Shown here piece by piece: positions 8,016 to 16,883 of a DNA stretch of 64,000 nt (positions within the stretch are counted from its first letter, which is position 1; every line of letters begins with the position of its first letter). The DNA comes from Pseudomonas sp. TCU-HL1. GTDB taxonomy: Bacteria > Pseudomonadota > Gammaproteobacteria > Pseudomonadales > Pseudomonadaceae. The stretch is from contig NZ_CP015992.1 of NCBI RefSeq assembly GCF_001708505.1, forward strand, positions 2,976,001-3,040,000, given 5' to 3'. A program made the translations under genes and the position numbers. Under the pieces are notes generated by a model, which was not told the origin of the DNA, did not search any database, and saw only the letters and a list, made by a program, of their open reading frames with translations.

Positions 8016-9344
8016 CTACACGCGGGCTTCCTGGAAGCCGATGGCCAGTGCATTGACGATCGTATCGAGCTGTTCCTGCTCGATCACCAGCGGCGGCGAG
8101 AGGATGATCTTGGTGCCCACCGGACGCACCATCACGCCATTGGCGCGGGCGATCTCTGCCACGCGGTTGGCGTAGCCGCCCATGGGGTCGATGGGCTCGC
8201 GGGTGGTCTTGTCGCTCACCAGGTCCAGAGCCACCATCAGGCCCTTGCCGCGCACTTCGCCCACGGCAGCGAAGCGCTCGGGGAAGGCGGCCAGGCTTTT
8301 GAGCAGGTAGTCACCCTGTTTCGCGGCATTGGCCGGCAGGTTTTCCTTCACGACGATATCCAGATTAGCCAGGCCGGCGGCGCAGGCCACCGGGTGCCCG
8401 GAGTAGGTGTAGCCGTGCATGATCGCGCCGGTGAAGTTGCCGTTGTTGGCGAAGGCCTGCTCGATGCGCTCGTTGACCACGGTGGCACCCAGCGGGATGT
8501 AACCCGAGGAGATGCCCTTGGCCAGGCACATGATGTCGGGCTTAACGCCCCACAGGCGGCTGCCGAACAGGGAGCCGGAACGGCCGAAGCCGGTGACGAT
8601 TTCGTCGGCGATCAGCAGCACGCCGTACTTGTCGCAGACCTTGCGGATCAGCGGCCAGTAGTTCTCCGGCGGCACGATCACGCCACCCGCACCCTGGATC
8701 GGCTCGGCGATGAAGGCGGCCACGGTGTCCGGGCTCTGGAACTGGATTTCCCGTTCCAGCAGGTCGGCACAGATCTGCCCCAGTTCTTCCGGGTCCTGGC
8801 TGTAGGGGTTGCGGTAGAGCCAGGGCGTGTCGACATGGAAACAGCCCGGCAGCAGCGGCTCGTAGTTGCGGCGGAATACAGTGTTGCCGTTCACCGAAGC
8901 ACCGCCGAAGTGGGTGCCGTGGTAGCCCTGGCGCAGGGAGATGAACTTGGTGCGGTCGGCCTGGCCCTGCAGCTTCCAGTACTGGCGGGCCAGCTTCAGC
9001 GCAGTTTCCACGGCGTCCGAGCCGCCGGAGCTGAAGGCCACGCGGCGCATGCCTTCCGGTTCCAGCATGCCGATCACCTTGGCGGCCAGTTCTTCGGCGC
9101 GGGGGTGGCTGATGCCGTCGAACAGCTGGAAGTATTCCAGCTCGTCGAGCTGGGCGGCGATGGCCGCCTTGATCTCCTTGCGGCCGTGGCCGACGTTGAC
9201 GTTCCACAGCCCGGCCACACCATCCACCAGGCGGTTGCCCTTGTCATCGAAGACGAAGCAGCCCTCGCCACGGAGGATGCGGATGGGCTCGCGCTGCTTC
9301 ATTTCGTTGGGGTGCAGCATGGGGTGCCAGAAGGCGTTACTCAT
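8016..9344 (-). CDS. Class III (omega) aminotransferase
   Basis: The 442-aa PLP enzyme has the class III signatures FSSGGSDAVETALKLARQYW, YHGTHFGGAS, AAFIAEPIQGAGGV, the cofactor-binding ADEIVTGFGR and the Schiff-base Lys (about residue 276) in LAKGISSGYIPLGA. Family members move an amino group from an omega-amino acid, diamine or arylalkylamine to pyruvate or 2-oxoglutarate, giving an aldehyde. It is divergent from an aldehyde dehydrogenase and an amino-acid/polyamine permease, which fits an uptake, transamination, oxidation sequence for an amine. The specific amine cannot be read; the FeaR-like regulator hints at a phenylethylamine-type compound. Confidence 0.87.
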   Translation of the reverse strand: MSNAFWHPMLHPNEMKQREPIRILRGEGCFVFDDKGNRLVDGVAGLWNVNVGHGRKEIKAAIAAQLDELEYFQLFDGISHPRAEELAAKVIGMLEPEGMRRVAFSSGGSDAVETALKLARQYWKLQGQADRTKFISLRQGYHGTHFGGASVNGNTVFRRNYEPLLPGCFHVDTPWLYRNPYSQDPEELGQICADLLEREIQFQSPDTVAAFIAEPIQGAGGVIVPPENYWPLIRKVCDKYGVLLIADEIVTGFGRSGSLFGSRLWGVKPDIMCLAKGISSGYIPLGATVVNERIEQAFANNGNFTGAIMHGYTYSGHPVACAAGLANLDIVVKENLPANAAKQGDYLLKSLAAFPERFAAVGEVRGKGLMVALDLVSDKTTREPIDPMGGYANRVAEIARANGVMVRPVGTKIILSPPLVIEQEQLDTIVNALAIGFQEARV

Positions 9345-9585
9345 GTGAATTCTCCTCTAAGGCAGCGGTGGAAGCTGCGTGGCTCCATTTGTGCCTCAAG
9401 CCGCCGCTGAATACTTGTATCTGCCTGCCAACGCGTTTGGTTTTTCCTGCCAGCCGCACCTGGCAGCCATTGGCAAGTCTTCCGGCAGCCAGGGTCAAGA
9501 TCGCGGCCCGGGCTTGGCGCACAGTGCCTCTCGACTATCCGAGATACCCGGCTGCTGCTGTGGCCGAGCGAGAAGAGGAACCGAG

Positions 9586-11073
9586 ATGAGCATTGCCCTT
9601 GACCCCCGCGTGGAAGCCTTTGTCCGGGCCCGCCACGGCCTGTTGATCGACGGCCAGTCCCGTCCTGCGCTGTCCGGTGCCGAGATGCCGGTACATAACC
9701 CCGCCACGGGCGACGAACTGGCGCGGGTGGCGGTGGCCGGCAAGGCCGATGTGGACCTGGCGGTTGCCGCTGCGCGCCGCGCCTTCGAGGACAGCTGGGC
9801 AACCCAGCGCCCGGCAGACCGCGAGCGCTTGTTGCTGAAACTGGCCGACCTGCTGGAGGCCCATGGCGAAGAGCTGTCGCAGCTGGAAACCCTGAACAAT
9901 GGCAAGTCCATCAACCTGTCGCGCGCCATCGAAGTGGGCGCCGGGGTGGAATACACCCGCTACATGGCGGGCTGGGCTACCAAGATCGAGGGCAAGAGCC
10001 TGGATGTCTCGATTGGTGCCATTCCCGGCGGCAAGTTCCGCGCCTACACGGTGCCGGAGCCGGTGGGCGTGGTCGGCGCCATCGTGCCCTGGAACTTCCC
10101 ACTGATGATGGCCCTGTGGAAGGTCGTGCCGGCCCTGGCCTGTGGCTGCACCGTGGTCCTCAAGCCGGCGGACGAGACGCCGCTCACAGCCCTGCGCCTG
10201 GGCCAGCTGTGCCTGGAGGCGGGTATTCCCGCTGGCGTGGTGAACATCGTCACTGGCGTCGGCGCCGAGGCCGGTGCAGCCCTGGCGGCCCATCCGGGGA
10301 TTGACAAGCTGGCCTTCACCGGCTCCACCCCGGTGGGCAAGCTGATTGGCCATGCAGCGGTGGAGAACATGACCCGTTTCACCCTGGAGCTGGGCGGCAA
10401 GTCGCCGGTGATCGTGCTCGACGACACCGCCCTGGATAACGCTGCGGCCGGGGCCGCCGGGGCGATCTTCTTCAACCAGGGCCAGGTCTGCACCGCCGGC
10501 TCGCGCCTGTACGTGCAGCGCAAGTCCTTCGACCAGGTGCTGGAGCGCCTGCACGGCATCGCCGGCTCGCTCAGCATTGGCTCGGGCCTGGACCCGGCCG
10601 CGCAGATCAATCCGCTGATCTCCGCCAGGCAGCAGCGCCGGGTGCTGGGCATGATCGACAGCGGCCGCGCCCAGGGCGCCAGCATCATCTGCGGCGGCGA
10701 GGCCCATGGCGAACAGGGCTTCTTCGTCAAGCCGACGGTGATCGCCAACGTGCGCCCGGACATGCAGGTGGTACGCGAGGAAATCTTCGGCCCGGTGCTG
10801 GTGGCCACCGCCTTCGACGACATCGACGAAGTGGTTGGCCTGGCCAACGACAGCCCCTACGGCCTGGCCGCGAGCATCTGGTCCAACGACCTGAAACAGG
10901 TGATGGGCCTGATCCCCCGGCTGAAAGCCGGCACCGTCTGGGTCAATGCCCACAACCTGCTGGACCCGTCCATGCCCTTCGGCGGATTCAAGCAATCCGG
11001 TATCGGCCGCGAAATGGGCCATGCGGCCATCGAGGCCTTCACCGAAAGCAAATCGGTGTGCATCGCTTACTGA
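9586..11073 (+). CDS. Aldehyde dehydrogenase, phenylacetaldehyde dehydrogenase (FeaB)-like
   Basis: The 495-aa NAD(P)+-dependent dehydrogenase has the catalytic Cys at residue 302 (FFNQGQVCTAGSRL), the general-base Glu at residue 268 (TLELGGKSPV), the VPWNFP motif, the FTGSTPVGK cofactor loop and EEIFGPV. The N-terminus (VRARHGLLIDGQ, then AIEVGAGVEYTRYMAGWATK) resembles remembered E. coli FeaB closely. I chose the ATG at 9586, preceded by AGAGGA; the longer frame lacks support. It oxidises the aldehyde made by the divergent aminotransferase and is followed by a permease and a FeaR-like regulator. Oxidation of another amine-derived aldehyde remains possible. Confidence 0.88.
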   Translation: MSIALDPRVEAFVRARHGLLIDGQSRPALSGAEMPVHNPATGDELARVAVAGKADVDLAVAAARRAFEDSWATQRPADRERLLLKLADLLEAHGEELSQLETLNNGKSINLSRAIEVGAGVEYTRYMAGWATKIEGKSLDVSIGAIPGGKFRAYTVPEPVGVVGAIVPWNFPLMMALWKVVPALACGCTVVLKPADETPLTALRLGQLCLEAGIPAGVVNIVTGVGAEAGAALAAHPGIDKLAFTGSTPVGKLIGHAAVENMTRFTLELGGKSPVIVLDDTALDNAAAGAAGAIFFNQGQVCTAGSRLYVQRKSFDQVLERLHGIAGSLSIGSGLDPAAQINPLISARQQRRVLGMIDSGRAQGASIICGGEAHGEQGFFVKPTVIANVRPDMQVVREEIFGPVLVATAFDDIDEVVGLANDSPYGLAASIWSNDLKQVMGLIPRLKAGTVWVNAHNLLDPSMPFGGFKQSGIGREMGHAAIEAFTESKSVCIAY

Positions 11074-11108
11074 GCGCCGCCCCGCAACCACCCGTGAGGA
11101 ACACAAGA

Positions 11109-12518
11109 ATGAACAAGACCTCCACCAATGGCCTCGGCATGACGGCTCCGGCTGCGGCCGGGGACAGCGTCCGGTCGCCGAAGAAAATCCTCGGCTTCGC
11201 CACTATGATCGCCATCTGCATCGGCGTAGTCGTCGTGCAGGGCGCGATGATGTCGGCGCTGCAGGGCCTGGGCTTTGGCGGCCTGGGCTTTATCGCCGCG
11301 TTCGTCGTGGCGTTCGTCCTGGCGCAGTGCTATGTGCAGACCTTCGCCGAGTTGTCGCTGATGTTCCCCCAGGCGGGCACCCTGGCGACCTACACGCAGA
11401 AGGCCATCGGCCACTTCCCGGCGATAGTCGCGGTGTTCGCCGGCTACGTGATCGTGGCGATGTTCGGCCTTTCCGCCGAATTGCTGCTGGTGGATGCGAT
11501 CCTCGACAAACTGTTCCCCGGCGTCTTCCCGACCACCCTGGTGCCGCTCGGCATCCTGGTCGTGCTCACGCTGCTGAACATCCTCGGCACTGACGTCTTC
11601 GCCAAGCTGCAGAACGTTTTCACCTTCGCCATGGTGTCGGCCCTGCTGCTGGTGGGGCTGAGCGCTGTGAGCGGGCTGGCCGAGGCGCCGGCGGCGGGCT
11701 TCGTGCCCGACGTCAACTGGGGCTGGGACGGCATCCTCGACGGCAGCTTCATCGGTCTGGTGACGCTGGCCATGTGGCTGCTGGTGGGGGCCGAATTCAT
11801 CTGCCCGCTGATCGGCGAGGTGCGCCAGCCGGAGCGCAACATCCCGCGTTCGATGATGCTTTCGCTGACCATCACCTTCACCCTGTTCGTGATCTTCTGC
11901 GTCGGTGCCAGCCGCTACCTGTCGGTGGAAACCCTGACCACCTCGCCCTTGCCCTACCTGGACTACGTCTTCGCGGTATTCGGCAAGGGCGCGGTGATCA
12001 TCGCCACGGTGATGGCGCTGACCGCCACCTGCTCCACCGTCAACACCGTGCTGGCGGCGGTGCCGCGCATGCTCTGCGGCATGGCCGAGAACGGCCAGGC
12101 CTTCCCGCAGATGAAAGTGCTGCACAAGCGATTCGGCACGCCGTGGATGGCCATTATCTTCGTGGCGATCATCATCGCCCTGCCGTTCCTGCTGATGGGG
12201 CCGGACTCGATCATCACGCTGCTGATCGCCGCATCCACCAGTTGGCTGCTGGCCTACATCATCGCCCACGTCAATGTGATGGTGCTGCGCCGTCGCCGGC
12301 CCGACCTGCCGCGCCCCTTCAAGTCGGCCTTTTACCCGCTGCCGCAGATCGTCGGCATCCTCGGCATGGGCTACATCGCGCTGAACAACTCGCCGTCGCC
12401 GGAGATGACCCAGACTGTCTACCTACTCACCGGCGCGGTGCTCGGGGTGGTGGGGCTGATCGCTTTCGTGTGGGTGAAACTGGTGATGAAGCGCAAGCTG
12501 TTCGAAGCGGACCTGTAA
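11109..12518 (+). CDS. APC-family amino acid/amine permease
   Basis: The 469-aa membrane protein has about 12 predicted TM helices. It opens with a GFATMIAICIGVVVVQGAMM segment, which replaces the usual Gly-rich helix 1 of APC carriers. The central part shows EFICPLIGEVRQPERNIPRS, equivalent to the conserved EEVRNPERNIPR signature of the superfamily. The ATG at 11109 lies 35 bases after the dehydrogenase stop, so the two are co-transcribed, and a strong terminator follows at 12544. I infer import of the amine degraded by the neighbouring aminotransferase and dehydrogenase. Confidence 0.84.
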   Translation: MNKTSTNGLGMTAPAAAGDSVRSPKKILGFATMIAICIGVVVVQGAMMSALQGLGFGGLGFIAAFVVAFVLAQCYVQTFAELSLMFPQAGTLATYTQKAIGHFPAIVAVFAGYVIVAMFGLSAELLLVDAILDKLFPGVFPTTLVPLGILVVLTLLNILGTDVFAKLQNVFTFAMVSALLLVGLSAVSGLAEAPAAGFVPDVNWGWDGILDGSFIGLVTLAMWLLVGAEFICPLIGEVRQPERNIPRSMMLSLTITFTLFVIFCVGASRYLSVETLTTSPLPYLDYVFAVFGKGAVIIATVMALTATCSTVNTVLAAVPRMLCGMAENGQAFPQMKVLHKRFGTPWMAIIFVAIIIALPFLLMGPDSIITLLIAASTSWLLAYIIAHVNVMVLRRRRPDLPRPFKSAFYPLPQIVGILGMGYIALNNSPSPEMTQTVYLLTGAVLGVVGLIAFVWVKLVMKRKLFEADL

Positions 12519-12543
12519 ACCACCCGTTCCTGCGACATGTACG

Positions 12544-12577
12544 CCAAAGGGCCGCCTAGCGGCCCTTTGGTCGTTTC
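12544..12577 (+). terminator. Rho-independent terminator after the permease
   Basis: A perfect 12-bp stem (CCAAAGGGCCGC paired with GCGGCCCTTTGG), a 3-base loop, then TCGTTTC. It lies 26 bases past the permease stop and separates it from the FeaR-like regulator. Confidence 0.85.
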
Positions 12578-12612
12578 TTCTGGCTGCGAATGAGGGTGTC
12601 TTGTCGGAATAA

Positions 12613-12628
12613 AATTAACATGTTAATT
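12613..12628. promoter_or_regulatory. 16-bp AT-rich perfect palindrome upstream of the FeaR-like gene
   Basis: AATTAACATGTTAATT is a perfect palindrome inside an otherwise GC-rich region, 48 bases before the regulator's ATG. It is a good candidate operator, possibly for autoregulation. The binding protein is not known. Confidence 0.5.
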
Positions 12629-12675
12629 ATGTCGCCATAACGATAATCCGGCACGAGCCGCTTCGGAGGTCAACC

Positions 12676-13626
12676 ATGGTTGTTCATGTCTCCAGCTCGC
12701 ACAGCTTCGACTCCTGGGTCCGTTCCCTGCAGGGTGTCTGCGGGCGCTTCGAATCCCGTCCCACACTCAGCCATGGCCTGTTCATCGGCGAGATCGCCCG
12801 CCAGGATCTCTCCGGCCTGGAAGTGGCGCAGATCCGCACCAATGCCGGATTGATCAGCCGCCAGCGCACTTCCATCGATCACGAGGACGACCGCCACTGT
12901 TTCCTGATCGTGCAGCGCAGCGGACGCGCGCAGTTGCGCCAGGGCGGTGAGAGCATCGAACTCGCTCCGGGCGAGATGGCCCTGATGGATTCGGCCCGTT
13001 CCTGCGAAATCCTGCCCCACGGGCTGATCGAACATGCCTCTTTCCATTTATCCCGCGAGGATGTCTGCCGGCATATGCCCGAAGGCCGGCCGAAGTTCGG
13101 CAAGCTGTCCCAGCATTGCGCCAGCGGCCGGGTGCTACGCACCTTGGTGGAGCAGATCTGTGGGGGTGAACTGGACGACTGCGCCGGCGTGGAAGAGGGT
13201 GATGCCCTGCAGGAAGCGCTGATCGCCCTGCTGGCGCCGACCCTCAAGCAGCAGGCCGGGCAAGCCACCAGCGAGCTGGACGGCTCCCACAATGCCGGCC
13301 TGCGCAGCCTGGCCCAGCAGCTTATCGACCAGTCACTTTCAGAGCCGGGCCTGACGCCCCTGGCCCTGGCCAGGCAACTGAATATCTCTGTGCGCCAGCT
13401 CTACCGACTGTTCGAGGACCAGGGCGACAGCGTCTGCCGCTTCATCCAGCGTGCCCGCCTGAAACGCAGCGCCGCCGACCTCTCCAACCCGCGCCTGCGC
13501 AACGAGTCGATCACCGATATCGCGTTCCGTTGGGGGTTCACCGATTCGGCGCATTTCAGCCGCACCTTCAAGAAGCATTTCGAGCAGTCGCCACGGGACT
13601 ATCGCGCCAGCGCAATTGCCGGGTAG
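12676..13626 (+). CDS. AraC-family regulator, FeaR-like
   Basis: The 316-aa protein has an N-terminal AraC_binding_2-type domain (HCFLIVQRSGRAQLRQGGES, PGEMALMDSARSCEI) and two C-terminal HTH motifs (LTPLALARQLNISVRQLYRL; ITDIAFRWGFTDSAHFSRTF, then KKHFEQSPRDYR). This layout is that of FeaR, the activator of phenylethylamine catabolism. GGAGGT lies 5 bases before the ATG at 12676. It sits beside a FeaB-like dehydrogenase, an APC permease and an aminotransferase, which are its probable targets. Confidence 0.8.
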   Translation: MVVHVSSSHSFDSWVRSLQGVCGRFESRPTLSHGLFIGEIARQDLSGLEVAQIRTNAGLISRQRTSIDHEDDRHCFLIVQRSGRAQLRQGGESIELAPGEMALMDSARSCEILPHGLIEHASFHLSREDVCRHMPEGRPKFGKLSQHCASGRVLRTLVEQICGGELDDCAGVEEGDALQEALIALLAPTLKQQAGQATSELDGSHNAGLRSLAQQLIDQSLSEPGLTPLALARQLNISVRQLYRLFEDQGDSVCRFIQRARLKRSAADLSNPRLRNESITDIAFRWGFTDSAHFSRTFKKHFEQSPRDYRASAIAG

Positions 13627-13779
13627 GGCACGCGCGTGCCCGGCGCTCCTTTAATTTCACCCGGTCAATCGAGGCGGTAGCTGCTGTGGAGCGGTCGGCA
13701 CGTTCGCTGGCCGGGCCTTGGGTGGTCCACGGTTTTTTCGTTAAACTCTTCACAAATAACTCCCAGGCCCCGCCCGATC

Positions 13780-14202
13780 ATGCCCAGCCCAAGACCCTCC
13801 CTGACCTTGATCCTGCTCCAGGCCCGCGAAGCGGCCATGAGCTTCTTCCGCCCCCTGCTCAACCAGCACGACCTGACCGAGCAGCAATGGCGGGTGATCC
13901 GCCTGCTGCGCCAGCACGGCGAGCTGGAGAGCTACCAGCTGGCGGAACTCGCCTGCATCCTCAAGCCGAGCATGACCGGTGTGCTGGCACGCCTGGAGCG
14001 CGACGGCATGGTGGTGCGCCGCAAGGCGCCGCAGGACCAGCGCCGGGTGCTGGTGAACCTGAACGAGAAGGGCCACCAGTGCTTCCTCTCCATGAGCGAG
14101 GGCATGGAGGCCAACTACCAGAAGATCCAGGAGCAGTTCGGCGAGGACAAGCTCAAGCAACTGATCGAACTGCTCAATGAGTTGAAGCAGATCAAGCCCT
14201 GA
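13780..14202 (+). CDS. hpaR: MarR-family regulator HpaR
   Basis: The 140-aa winged-helix regulator matches the homoprotocatechuate-operon repressor subfamily: SLTLILLQAREAAMSFFRPL at the N-terminus, LTEQQWRVIRLL, the recognition region CILKPSMTGVLARLERDGMV and a wing RKAPQDQRRVLVNLNEKG. Known HpaR proteins repress 4-hydroxyphenylacetate/homoprotocatechuate genes and release DNA on aromatic ligand binding. It lies 265 bp upstream of the two hydroxylase genes and points the same way. The lower homoprotocatechuate pathway is not in this window. Confidence 0.85.
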   Translation: MPSPRPSLTLILLQAREAAMSFFRPLLNQHDLTEQQWRVIRLLRQHGELESYQLAELACILKPSMTGVLARLERDGMVVRRKAPQDQRRVLVNLNEKGHQCFLSMSEGMEANYQKIQEQFGEDKLKQLIELLNELKQIKP

Positions 14203-14467
14203 TCGCCCATGCAGCGGTTGCGCAATCCGCAGGATGGATGGTGTTCCGCGAGCGAAGCGATACCCATCACACGGAGCGTCATGTGCTCCATGAAAAGTGC
14301 AATCGAGACTCCGTAACGTCCATTTTGAGGGGTGGCGCCCCAACCCATAATCGCCCTGCACCCACTTGGGTTATCTGTTTCAGGCTACGGCATCCCGCGA
14401 CGTTTCACGGCGAGATGATCCAACTGCCTGGCCTTTTCCAAGTACTAACAATAAGCAGGGCCAACAA
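14203..14467. other. Intergenic region between hpaR and the hydroxylase genes
   Basis: 265 bases. Near 14231-14272 there is a short element with GTTCCGCGAGCGAAGCGATA flanked by GGATGG and CCATCA, a type of small hairpin common between Pseudomonas genes. The remainder should hold the hydroxylase promoter and HpaR site, but I could not identify a clear dyad. Confidence 0.4.
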
Positions 14468-15637
14468 ATGAAAAAGCCAAACTCCCTCCTCGACGATCTC
14501 AAGGCCATCCTGCCGGCCATCGCCGCCAACGCCTCGAAAGCCGAGCAGATGCGCAAGGTGCCGGACGAGAACATCGCTCTGCTCAAGGGCATCGGTCTTC
14601 ACCGTGCGCTGCAGCCGAAGAAGTACGGCGGCATGGAAATCTCCCTTCCCGAATTCGCCGACTGCGTGGTCGCCCTGGCCGGTGCCTGCGCGAGCACGGC
14701 CTGGGCATTCAGCCTGCTGTGCACCCACAGCCACCAGCTGGCCATGTTCGCCTCGCGCCTGCAGGACGAAGTCTGGGGCGAGAACCCGGATGCCACCGCC
14801 AGCAGCTCCATCGCCCCCTTCGGCCGTGTCGAGGAAGTGGAGGGCGGGGTGATCTTCAACGGCGAGATGGGCTGGAGCAGCGGCAGCGACCATGCCGAGT
14901 GGGCCATAGTCGGCTGCCGCCGGCAGAACCCCGAGGGTGAACAGGTCTACTGCTTCGCCGTGCTGCCGCGCAACGATTACGAAATCCGTGACGACTGGTA
15001 TGCCGCCGGCATGAAGGGCAGTGGCACCAAGACCCTGGTCATCAAGGACGCCTTCGTTCCCAACTACCGTATCCAGGCCGCCAAGGACATGATGGAAGGC
15101 CGGTCCGACGGCTTCGGCCTGTATCCGGACAGCAAGATTTTCTACTCGCCCTACCGCCCGTACTTCGCCAGCGGTTTCTCCGCCATCGGCCTGGGCATCG
15201 CCGAGCGCATGCTGGAAGCCTACAAGGAGAAGACGAAGAACCGCGTGCGCGCATACACCGGCGTCAATGTCGGCACCGCCACTCCGGCGCTGATGCGCCT
15301 GGCCGAATCCACCCACCAGGTGGCCGCTGCCCGCGCCTTCCTCGAGAAGACCTGGCAGGAACACGCGGAGCACGGGGAGCGCCACCAGTACCCAAGCCGC
15401 GAGACCCTGGCCTTCTGGCGCACCAACCAGGCTTACGCGGTGAAGATGTGCATCCAGGCCGTGGACCGCCTCTTCGAGGCCGCAGGCGGCACCAGCTGGT
15501 TCGAGAACAACGAAATGCAGCGCCTGTTCCGCGATTCGCACATGACCGGTGCCCACGCCTACACCGACTACGACGTCTGCGCGCAGATCCTCGGGCGCGA
15601 GCTGATGGGCCTGGAGCCCGATCCCTCCATGGTCTGA
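14468..15637 (+). CDS. 4-hydroxyphenylacetate 3-hydroxylase, oxygenase component (C2 type)
   Basis: The 389-aa flavin-dependent monooxygenase has the acyl-CoA dehydrogenase fold. It matches the remembered Acinetobacter baumannii C2 protein along its length, for example LAGACASTAWAFSLLCTHSH, DATASSSIAPFGRVEEVEGG, SDHAEWAIVG, RNRVRAYTGVNVG, QRLFRDSHMTGAHAYTDYDV and the tail GRELMGLEPDPSMV. C2 uses reduced FMN and O2 to hydroxylate 4-hydroxyphenylacetate to homoprotocatechuate. I chose the ATG at 14468; the open frame continues upstream without a ribosome site. It is followed after 93 bp by its flavin reductase. A related phenol substrate is possible. Confidence 0.88.
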   Translation: MKKPNSLLDDLKAILPAIAANASKAEQMRKVPDENIALLKGIGLHRALQPKKYGGMEISLPEFADCVVALAGACASTAWAFSLLCTHSHQLAMFASRLQDEVWGENPDATASSSIAPFGRVEEVEGGVIFNGEMGWSSGSDHAEWAIVGCRRQNPEGEQVYCFAVLPRNDYEIRDDWYAAGMKGSGTKTLVIKDAFVPNYRIQAAKDMMEGRSDGFGLYPDSKIFYSPYRPYFASGFSAIGLGIAERMLEAYKEKTKNRVRAYTGVNVGTATPALMRLAESTHQVAAARAFLEKTWQEHAEHGERHQYPSRETLAFWRTNQAYAVKMCIQAVDRLFEAAGGTSWFENNEMQRLFRDSHMTGAHAYTDYDVCAQILGRELMGLEPDPSMV

Positions 15638-15730
15638 GCCCGTATCCCCCCTGCGTGCCGGGTGGCCCAGCGCCGTCCCCTTCGAACCATTGCGCGGCCG
15701 TCCCATGAGGCGGCCGCCAGGAGCTCCGTC

Positions 15731-16669
15731 ATGTCGTCCCAAGAAACCCTCTTCGACTCCCGTGCCTTCCGTCGTGCCCTGGGCAACTTCGCCACCGGCG
15801 TTACCGTGGTTACCGCCACGGCGCTGGATGGCACTCGCGTGGGCGTCACCGCCAACAGCTTCAACTCGGTGTCACTGGAGCCTCCGCTGATTCTCTGGAG
15901 CATCGACAAGCGCTCCAGCAGCCTCGCGGTGTTCGAGCAGGCCAGCCATTTCGCGGTGAACATCCTCGCCGCCGACCAGATCGACCTGTCCAACCAGTTC
16001 GCCCGGCCCCGTGACGACAAGTTCGAGGGCGTGGCGGTGGAGACCGGTATCGGCGGCGCCCCCTTGCTGCCCGACTGCGCCGCGCGCTTCGAATGCGAGA
16101 TGCACCAACGCGTGGAAGGCGGTGACCACTGGATCCTTATCGGCAAGGTGGTGCGCTTCGACGACTTCGGCCGTTCGCCACTGCTCTACCACCAGGGCGC
16201 CTATTCCATGGTCCTGCCACACACCCGCATGACCCCGAAGACCGAGGGCCAGCCGGCCTCCAGCGCCTTCCAGGGTCGCCTGTCGCACAACCTCTACTAC
16301 CTGATGACCCAGGCGGTACGCAGCTACCAGGCCAACTACCAGCCGAAACAGCTCTCCACCGGCCTGCGCACCAGCGAGGCGCGCATGCTGATGGTGCTCG
16401 AGAACGACGCCGGCCTCGACTTGTGCGATCTGCAGCGTGAGGTGGCGATGCCCAGGCGCGAGATCGAGGAAGCCGTGGCCATCCTCAAGCGCAAGGGCAT
16501 GGTGGCCGATACCGAGGACCGCTACCTGCTTACTCCGGCCGGGGTAGAACAGGCCGAAGCGCTTTGGCGTATCGCCCGCGAGCAGCAGGAGAACGTCTTC
16601 GCCGGGTTCAGCGAAGAGCAGGTGGAAACCTTCAAGGCCATGCTCAAGGCGGTGGTCGCCCTGGGGTGA
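15731..16669 (+). CDS. 4-hydroxyphenylacetate 3-hydroxylase, flavin reductase component (C1 type)
   Basis: The 312-aa protein has two domains. Residues 1-165 are a flavin_reduct fold (FRRALGNFATGVTVVTATAL, GVTANSFNSVSLEPPLILWS, HWILIGKVV). About residues 180-312 form a MarR-like winged-helix domain (LYYLMTQAVRSYQANYQPKQ, then CDLQREVAMPRREIEEAVAI). This fusion is the hallmark of the A. baumannii C1 reductase, where the extra domain binds 4-hydroxyphenylacetate and stimulates NADH oxidation. AGGAG lies 7 bases before the ATG at 15731. It supplies reduced FMN to the C2 oxygenase just upstream. Confidence 0.88.
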   Translation: MSSQETLFDSRAFRRALGNFATGVTVVTATALDGTRVGVTANSFNSVSLEPPLILWSIDKRSSSLAVFEQASHFAVNILAADQIDLSNQFARPRDDKFEGVAVETGIGGAPLLPDCAARFECEMHQRVEGGDHWILIGKVVRFDDFGRSPLLYHQGAYSMVLPHTRMTPKTEGQPASSAFQGRLSHNLYYLMTQAVRSYQANYQPKQLSTGLRTSEARMLMVLENDAGLDLCDLQREVAMPRREIEEAVAILKRKGMVADTEDRYLLTPAGVEQAEALWRIAREQQENVFAGFSEEQVETFKAMLKAVVALG

Positions 16670-16722
16670 TGCAGCGGCACAAATGGTGCGTTCGTGGGAG
16701 CGAATTCATTTGAACTTGGGAC

Positions 16723-16743
16723 ACCACGTCCTTAGGACGTGGT
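16723..16743. terminator. Perfect hairpin after the hydroxylase operon
   Basis: ACCACGTCC, TTA, GGACGTGGT: a 9-bp perfect stem with a 3-base loop, 54 bases past the reductase stop. No T tract follows on either strand, so it may be a weak terminator or an mRNA 3'-end stabiliser. Confidence 0.5.
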
Positions 16744-16806
16744 CATGAGCCACCGGCTCTGCCTGTGACGATTCGAGTCAGCGAACCAGCAGGATGCTGC
16801 TGGTCC

Positions 16807-16883
16807 CGTAGGGTGCACCGCGCGCACCGTGAGACAGACTCGGAATCGCCACCATCGCCGCGGTGCGCATGGCGCACCCTACG
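16807..16883. repeat. Palindromic intergenic repeat, family A, copy 1
   Basis: The arms CGTAGGGTGCACCGCGCGCA and the inverted GGTGCGCATGGCGCACCCTA lie about 33 bases apart. The same arms recur at 19607, 34811, 48615 and 63343. Confidence 0.75.
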
